From: Patescibacteria group bacterium UBA661
Lineage (GTDB): Bacteria > Patescibacteriota > Minisyncoccia > Phycocordibacterales > UBA918
NCBI GenBank assembly: GCA_002299465.1
Contig: DBNX01000011.1
Span: forward strand, 12,215 to 21,034
Reading direction: 5' to 3'
Length of the DNA stretch: 8,820 nt
Shown here: in pieces, positions 5,504-8,820 of the stretch
Position numbering within the stretch: the first letter of the stretch is position 1
How the letters are laid out: every line of letters starts with the position of its first letter
The notes under the pieces: model-generated
What the model saw: the letters and a program-made list of their open reading frames with translations, nothing else
What the model was told of the DNA's origin: nothing
Databases searched by the model: none
Translations under genes and position numbers: made by a program

Positions 5504-6982
5504 TTAGCGCAATTTAGCCAAATCAAGAACTTCATCAATGTGGATTTGTGCTACAAACTCGGGGACGTGTGAAACTAAAATCATTGCCCCCTTGTAGTCA
5601 TGCAAGGCCTTCGCAATCACTGGGATGTGTCTAAAATTAATGTGGTTAGTAGGTTCGTCTAAGATCAGTAGACCTGGCTTTTCCATAGTCAACTTGGCAA
5701 ATGCCACCAATCCCTTTTGTCCTTCTGACAAATTACCAACCGGCACTTTCATCACATCACCATAAAGAATAAAGCCTGCCGCAATCGAGCGCATTTCCTC
5801 TTCCAGTTTGCGCTGCATGGAATCCATCAATGTCTCAAAGACGGTTTTTCCAAAATCCAGGTTAGAAAAATCTTGCCGATAATAACCAATCTTCACGCCC
5901 GCTGCCACGTGCTCACCTTTGGCGTGTCCCGTTGATAATTTTTCCAATAGGGTAGTTTTACCAATGCCGTTAGGACCAATTATCTGCAAATGCATTCCGC
6001 GCTTGAGGATGACTTCCGTCTCGACCTCTTTTGGTTCGTGATTTTTAATTACCGTTACTGACGAAAGTCGTACCACTTCAAGCGGAATGTCCACTTGGGT
6101 CTCGATGGTAAAGGGGCGAATTGTTTTATCTTCTTTGCGAACGTCTACCTTATTTTCTTCCGCCTCCTCAACATCGTCTCGCATCCGCTTAGCAACCAGG
6201 CGCATCTTTCCGCCTTTACTGGCAAAATAGTTAATTTTTTCTTTGTCCGCTTGAATCTGTTTGGCGAGTCTAGCATTTTCTCGTTGATCTTTTTCGACTT
6301 GAGCAGCAATTTCTTTTACCACCGTGTGGTAATTACCGTTGTATTGTTCCACCTGTTTAGTCTGAGTGTTTAGATAAAGAACGCCATGGGTAAAAGAGTT
6401 TAAAAAATCAGCATCATGAGAAATAACCAACACAGTTTTTTTGTACTCTTTAAGAAAAGTCGTGAGGTGCTCAATTCCAGCCACGTCGAGATTATTAGTT
6501 GGCTCATCAAGAAGCAACACATCGGGATTTTGAATTAGAGCTTGCGCCAACAGCAAGCGGGCTTGCTGACCGCCAGAAAAACTACCTACCACGCGGTCTT
6601 TGAATGTTTCTTTTTGTTTAGTTGTTGGTGTTAAATTCACGACTTCCAAAACCTCGTCAATACGCGGATCAATATTATAAACTTTCTCAGCAAAACTCTG
6701 CGCAAAAAATTCGCGGACCGTCAATTCCAATTCCGCTCTAGGTATGATCTGACGAGCAATGGCGATGGTGGTCTTGGGTTCAATATTTATATCACCACTG
6801 TCGGGTCGGCGTTCGCCAGTAATCAGAGAAAAAATAGTACTTTTACCAGCACCATTTTGCCCCATCAAAGTTAGTTTGGCGCCCCGTCGCACAACAAAAT
6901 TACTCTCCCGTAAAATCGGGCGCGTAGAGTTGTATTCATAGGAAACATCCTTGAATACTATGATGCCATCGGCTCGGGACAT
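5504..6982 (-). CDS. ABC-F family ATPase (ribosome-associated), two NBDs
   Basis: ABC-F proteins are soluble twin-ATPase factors that act at the ribosomal E site; none has membrane domains, and none is seen here. From the chosen start it is 492 aa. NBD1 has Walker A GQNGAGKST, signature SFSGGQQAR, Walker B LLLDEPTNNLD and switch ISHD. A charged helical linker rich in Lys, Glu and Arg follows, as expected for the tRNA-contacting arm. NBD2 has Walker A GPNGIGKTT, Q-loop YYRQDF, signature NLSEGQKG, Walker B LLILDEPTNHINF and switch VSHV. In NBD2 the signature is LSEGQ instead of LSGGQ and the D-loop is HINF instead of HLD, so the sites may be asymmetric. I chose the ATG at 6982 because the family homology begins there (MSRADGIIVFKDVSYEY). 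An upstream ATG at 7030 would add 16 unconserved residues and starts inside a palindrome. Neither start has an SD. A role in translation or antibiotic resistance cannot be told apart here. Confidence 0.9.
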   Translation of the reverse strand: MSRADGIIVFKDVSYEYNSTRPILRESNFVVRRGAKLTLMGQNGAGKSTIFSLITGERRPDSGDINIEPKTTIAIARQIIPRAELELTVREFFAQSFAEKVYNIDPRIDEVLEVVNLTPTTKQKETFKDRVVGSFSGGQQARLLLAQALIQNPDVLLLDEPTNNLDVAGIEHLTTFLKEYKKTVLVISHDADFLNSFTHGVLYLNTQTKQVEQYNGNYHTVVKEIAAQVEKDQRENARLAKQIQADKEKINYFASKGGKMRLVAKRMRDDVEEAEENKVDVRKEDKTIRPFTIETQVDIPLEVVRLSSVTVIKNHEPKEVETEVILKRGMHLQIIGPNGIGKTTLLEKLSTGHAKGEHVAAGVKIGYYRQDFSNLDFGKTVFETLMDSMQRKLEEEMRSIAAGFILYGDVMKVPVGNLSEGQKGLVAFAKLTMEKPGLLILDEPTNHINFRHIPVIAKALHDYKGAMILVSHVPEFVAQIHIDEVLDLAKLR

Positions 6983-7012
6983 AGATGAGTAACATACACT
7001 ATTTTTTCTTAC

Positions 7013-7018
7013 ATTGTA
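7013..7018 (-). promoter_or_regulatory. Possible -10 element of the ABC-F gene
   Basis: The minus strand reads TACAAT (5 of 6 to consensus) inside the short palindrome CTTACAATGTAAG. Transcription would start near 7006, about 24 nt before the ATG at 6982. There is no good -35 and no TGn extension, so this is tentative. It fits with a terminator immediately upstream and with the shorter protein start. Confidence 0.3.
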
Positions 7019-7028
7019 AGGGCGGTTC

Positions 7029-7070
7029 ATAACAAAAGCGCGACCACTTTAGTGGTCGCGCTTTTGTTAT
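7029..7070 (-). terminator. Perfect 42-bp palindrome / intrinsic terminator
   Basis: The arms 7029-7048 and 7051-7070 are exact reverse complements with only two bases between them; the GC core is GCGCGACCACT and the outer part is TTTTGTTAT. On the minus strand this is a strong terminator stem followed by TTTTGTT for the mini-gene at 7067-7138, and it should also terminate on the plus strand. It includes the mini-gene stop codon (7067-7069) and most of the upstream candidate ATG of the ABC-F gene (7028-7030). Confidence 0.8.
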
Positions 7071-7138
7071 TTACCGACAGTCTTGTCCTTCTTAGGTTTT
7101 TTATTTTCTTTCTTGTGTCGAAATTCTCCTTTAGCCAT
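7067..7138 (-). CDS. 23-aa Lys-rich mini-protein
   Basis: ATG to TAA gives MAKGEFRHKKENKKPKKDKT followed by VGK: ten lysines in 23 residues, no hydrophobic segment, strongly basic. It lies between a good extended -10 promoter (7169-7177) and a strong terminator that starts at its stop codon, so it looks like a complete single-gene transcript of roughly 110-130 nt. No SD is visible; the leader is AT-rich. The composition would suit binding to RNA, the ribosome or the nucleoid. I have a general impression that similar MAKG...KKPKK mini-proteins occur in other bacteria, but I cannot name a family. The alternative is a small RNA with a chance ORF. Confidence 0.55.
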   Translation of the reverse strand: MAKGEFRHKKENKKPKKDKTVGK

Positions 7139-7168
7139 ACAAAATTTTTTATTAATAAACTTACCACT

Positions 7169-7177
7169 ATTCTATCA
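7169..7177 (-). promoter_or_regulatory. Extended -10 promoter of the mini-gene
   Basis: The minus strand reads TGATAGAAT (TGn plus TAGAAT, 5 of 6). Transcription would begin near 7162, leaving a leader of about 24 nt before the ATG at 7138. TTGCTT about 18 nt upstream is a poor -35. Confidence 0.5.
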
Positions 7178-7264
7178 GAATTATTCTCACCGAAGCAAAA
7201 CTCGATAGTCTATAAACTCTTTTTTACTTCAACAAAACCTCTTTTGAGTCAACCAAAAAACTAC

Positions 7265-8320
7265 CTACCCCAATTCTTTCACTTCTTTTAACGCCACCAC
7301 ATACATACTCTCAGCCCAACCCAGCGGAAGATTGCCATTGGGTTGATTGGTATGGGAATAATAAAGCTCTGGAATAAAATCCTCTGGCGTCACCGTGGCT
7401 TGTGCTCGTCTCAGATAGTAATAAGCTTTCTCCCGCTCGCCCCGCCGGGCGTAAATAATCGCCAACCAAGCCAAACCAAAACACCACTCTGCCTCTTCGC
7501 TGTAACCGTCATCATTACGATTGTAATAACGATCAAACTTATAACGAATTACCCCCCGGTCCTTAGTGAGGTGGTATTCCACATTGCGTAGTATTTCTAA
7601 AGTCTCGGCCTCAGTTGTGACGCCAAACGGATAAATCAGAGACAGTAAAGCCAAATCAGAAAATTTCGCTTTTGATTCACGCGGCAAAAGCGTATGTAAC
7701 GCCTCTTCCCCAAAAGCAAGCGCGTGCTCAGGCACAATTAACCAGGGGACTTGCTTCGCCTTCTTAAGGGCGGCCACCACCGAGCCGATAGAGGAAGCGT
7801 GGACTTCCATATTTTCCTCCCAGATTCCATTATCTTCGTCGTGCCAATATTCAAGCCGAATCAAATAATCAACAATTTTCTGTACCACTTCTCGCTCCTC
7901 TTCAGTTTTAATAACCGAATGACCTTGGATCTCAAGTTCGCACAACAAATTCAAAACTTCGCCCACCGCATCATTTTGACTATTGCCCCACTCTTCCCAA
8001 TATTCCTCGAAAGTCTCAGGGTGGAAGCGGGCGTGAATATATTGCCAGGCGTAGTGTGGCTTATTCTCAATTGCCCAATTAATCTTGTCTTTATGTTTAA
8101 CAAAAATCGACAACAGGGCGGCGGCAGCTTTCTCTGCCACTGGCCATTCTTTAGTTTCGATAAAACCCAGCGTCATAAAAAAGATGTCCCGAAGCCAGGC
8201 TTTATCATAACCGGTAGTAACATCAGACGCCGCTGCCGTGAAAACCCCCGATGGTTTCTGCAGGGATTTTATTACATCCAAATGATGTTTGATTTCTTGG
8301 TCAAAATTAAAGGACGACAT
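7265..8320 (-). CDS. GH15 / phosphorylase-kinase-alpha-like (alpha/alpha)6 barrel protein
   Basis: This 351-aa protein has no signal peptide and should act in the cytoplasm. It resembles GH15 glucoamylase-type domains, especially those of phosphorylase kinase alpha subunits. Motifs in order are YDKAWLRD (38-45), WGNSQNDAVG (111-120), NGIWEENMEVHASSIG (164-179), GYSEEAEWCFGLAWLA (272-287), FIPELYY (315-321) and PLGWAESMYVVAL (332-344). By family comparison E168 in WEE is the likely general acid and E318 in PEL the likely base, so hydrolysis of alpha-glucosides such as glycogen or maltooligosaccharides is plausible. Only the catalytic barrel is present, without the N-terminal beta-sandwich of many prokaryotic glucoamylases. 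A regulatory or binding role cannot be excluded. It follows the 94-aa gene by 36 nt, probably in one transcript. Its ATG has no SD, and no clear terminator follows its stop. Confidence 0.85.
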   Translation of the reverse strand: MSSFNFDQEIKHHLDVIKSLQKPSGVFTAAASDVTTGYDKAWLRDIFFMTLGFIETKEWPVAEKAAAALLSIFVKHKDKINWAIENKPHYAWQYIHARFHPETFEEYWEEWGNSQNDAVGEVLNLLCELEIQGHSVIKTEEEREVVQKIVDYLIRLEYWHDEDNGIWEENMEVHASSIGSVVAALKKAKQVPWLIVPEHALAFGEEALHTLLPRESKAKFSDLALLSLIYPFGVTTEAETLEILRNVEYHLTKDRGVIRYKFDRYYNRNDDGYSEEAEWCFGLAWLAIIYARRGEREKAYYYLRRAQATVTPEDFIPELYYSHTNQPNGNLPLGWAESMYVVALKEVKELG

Positions 8321-8356
8321 AACTTAAAGAACAATTTTTACTTAAATCTTAAAATC

Positions 8357-8641
8357 TTACGCTGCCACCTGATAACGATCCTCATTCGCCGCCTCCCTCG
8401 GAGCAAAAATGGTTCCGCCCGGCAAACCATTGGCAAGGCGAATTTCGTTCGGAATCAGGGCTAATTTAGAGCTGAGAGCTGCGGCTAAATTTTCAACCAA
8501 AATGTATTCCTCGCGATTGATAGTTTCTCTGTCTGCAAATTTTTTTATTTCACTATATAGCTGCTCTGCCTGCTCCAGGGCTTCTGCGAACTGTTCTTGA
8601 CTTTCAATTTCTTCGGTATTCAACTTGGGCAGTTTTTCCAT
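8357..8641 (-). CDS. Hypothetical 94-aa helical protein
   Basis: I do not recognise a family. Residues about 8-60 are acidic and heptad-like (SQEQFAEALEQAEQLYSEIK, 14-33), predicting two or three amphipathic helices or a coiled coil. A short tail contains GLPGGTIFAPREAANE. There is no signal peptide or membrane helix. The ATG lies about 20 nt after a predicted transcription start, with no SD. It is the first gene of a probable two-gene unit with the GH15 protein, 36 nt downstream, so it may be a partner or regulator of it (inference from position only). Confidence 0.7.
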   Translation of the reverse strand: MEKLPKLNTEEIESQEQFAEALEQAEQLYSEIKKFADRETINREEYILVENLAAALSSKLALIPNEIRLANGLPGGTIFAPREAANEDRYQVAA

Positions 8642-8668
8642 AACAAAATTATTAGTGAAATAATCACA

Positions 8669-8677
8669 ATTATAGCA
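8669..8677 (-). promoter_or_regulatory. Extended -10 promoter of the 94-aa/GH15 unit
   Basis: The minus strand reads TGCTATAAT, a full consensus TATAAT with TGn extension. Transcription would begin near 8662, giving a leader of about 20 nt. No convincing -35 lies upstream. Confidence 0.65.
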
Positions 8678-8755
8678 CGACCAAAATCTAAGACGACTTT
8701 ACAAACATCAGGGGTGGGGTAAAAACATCTGCCTTGCCGGTCTTCGTGACAAGCT

Positions 8756-8820
8756 TTAGCTAGATTCTTCTTCGAAACTTAGGGGTGACTTAGTTCCAGC
8801 GCCCCCGGCACGAAAAAACC
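8756..8820 (-). CDS. Possible C-terminal end of a gene entering from the right edge
   Basis: One minus-strand frame is open from the window edge to a TAA at 8756-8758 and ends with RAGGAGTKSPLSFEEESS. Only about 20 codons are visible and short open stretches are common, so this may be non-coding. The following bases up to 8678 contain no good terminator. Confidence 0.2.
   Translation of the reverse strand, partial: FFRAGGAGTKSPLSFEEESS

Noticed and set aside
7751..8464. 237-codon open frame on the plus strand, antisense to the GH15 gene
   Set aside because: The opposite strand carries a clear GH15-family protein and the 94-aa gene; the plus-strand translation has no recognisable motif and a composition typical of an antisense shadow.
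8678..8820. Possible structured RNA (tmRNA, SRP RNA or a tRNA end) at the right edge
   Set aside because: A CGGCAAGGCAGATG stretch on the minus strand recalls SRP RNA and the GGGG...CCCC pairing recalls a T-arm, but the required conserved cores and loop sizes are missing.

Overview
The window reads as chromosomal DNA of a free-standing bacterial genome of moderate GC, probably a small-genome lineage of the Patescibacteria (CPR) type. That assignment is inference. It rests on compact genes, several starts without a Shine-Dalgarno sequence, a lone fusA without rpsL/rpsG neighbours, a cytoplasmic GH15/phosphorylase-kinase-like protein, a divergent ABC-F ATPase and many short orphan proteins. The standard genetic code fits every gene. 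No tRNA, rRNA, IS element, integrase or CRISPR array was seen.

Left part (1-2200) is an accessory-looking block of three single-gene units of about 150 codons each. Two minus-strand genes (819-1280 and 114-560) encode divergent Nudix-fold proteins that have lost most or all of the catalytic Nudix-box glutamates. They are arranged alike: extended -10 promoter, leader hairpin, strong SD, GTG start, intrinsic terminator. A 12-bp inverted repeat covers the promoter of the first. A plus-strand gene (1640-2095) of unknown function diverges from them. A bidirectional terminator at 2151-2179 separates the block from what follows.

Right part (2205-8641) is all on the minus strand. In transcription order it holds a 94-aa helical hypothetical protein with a GH15-family carbohydrate-active protein just behind it (probable operon), a 23-codon Lys-rich mini-gene, an ABC-F ATPase, a NavAb-like voltage-gated sodium channel, and elongation factor G. 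The mini-gene and the ABC-F gene are separated by a perfect 42-bp palindrome that contains the stop codon of one and the first possible ATG of the other. A second GC-rich hairpin, without a T-run, lies between the ABC-F and channel genes.

Apart from the 94-aa/GH15 pair, the genes look like independent units, not one pathway. EF-G and the ABC-F protein act on the ribosome, the channel in the membrane, and the GH15 protein in sugar-polymer metabolism. The points most worth following are the degenerate Nudix pair with its palindromic promoter, the sodium channel, and the mini-gene/palindrome junction.
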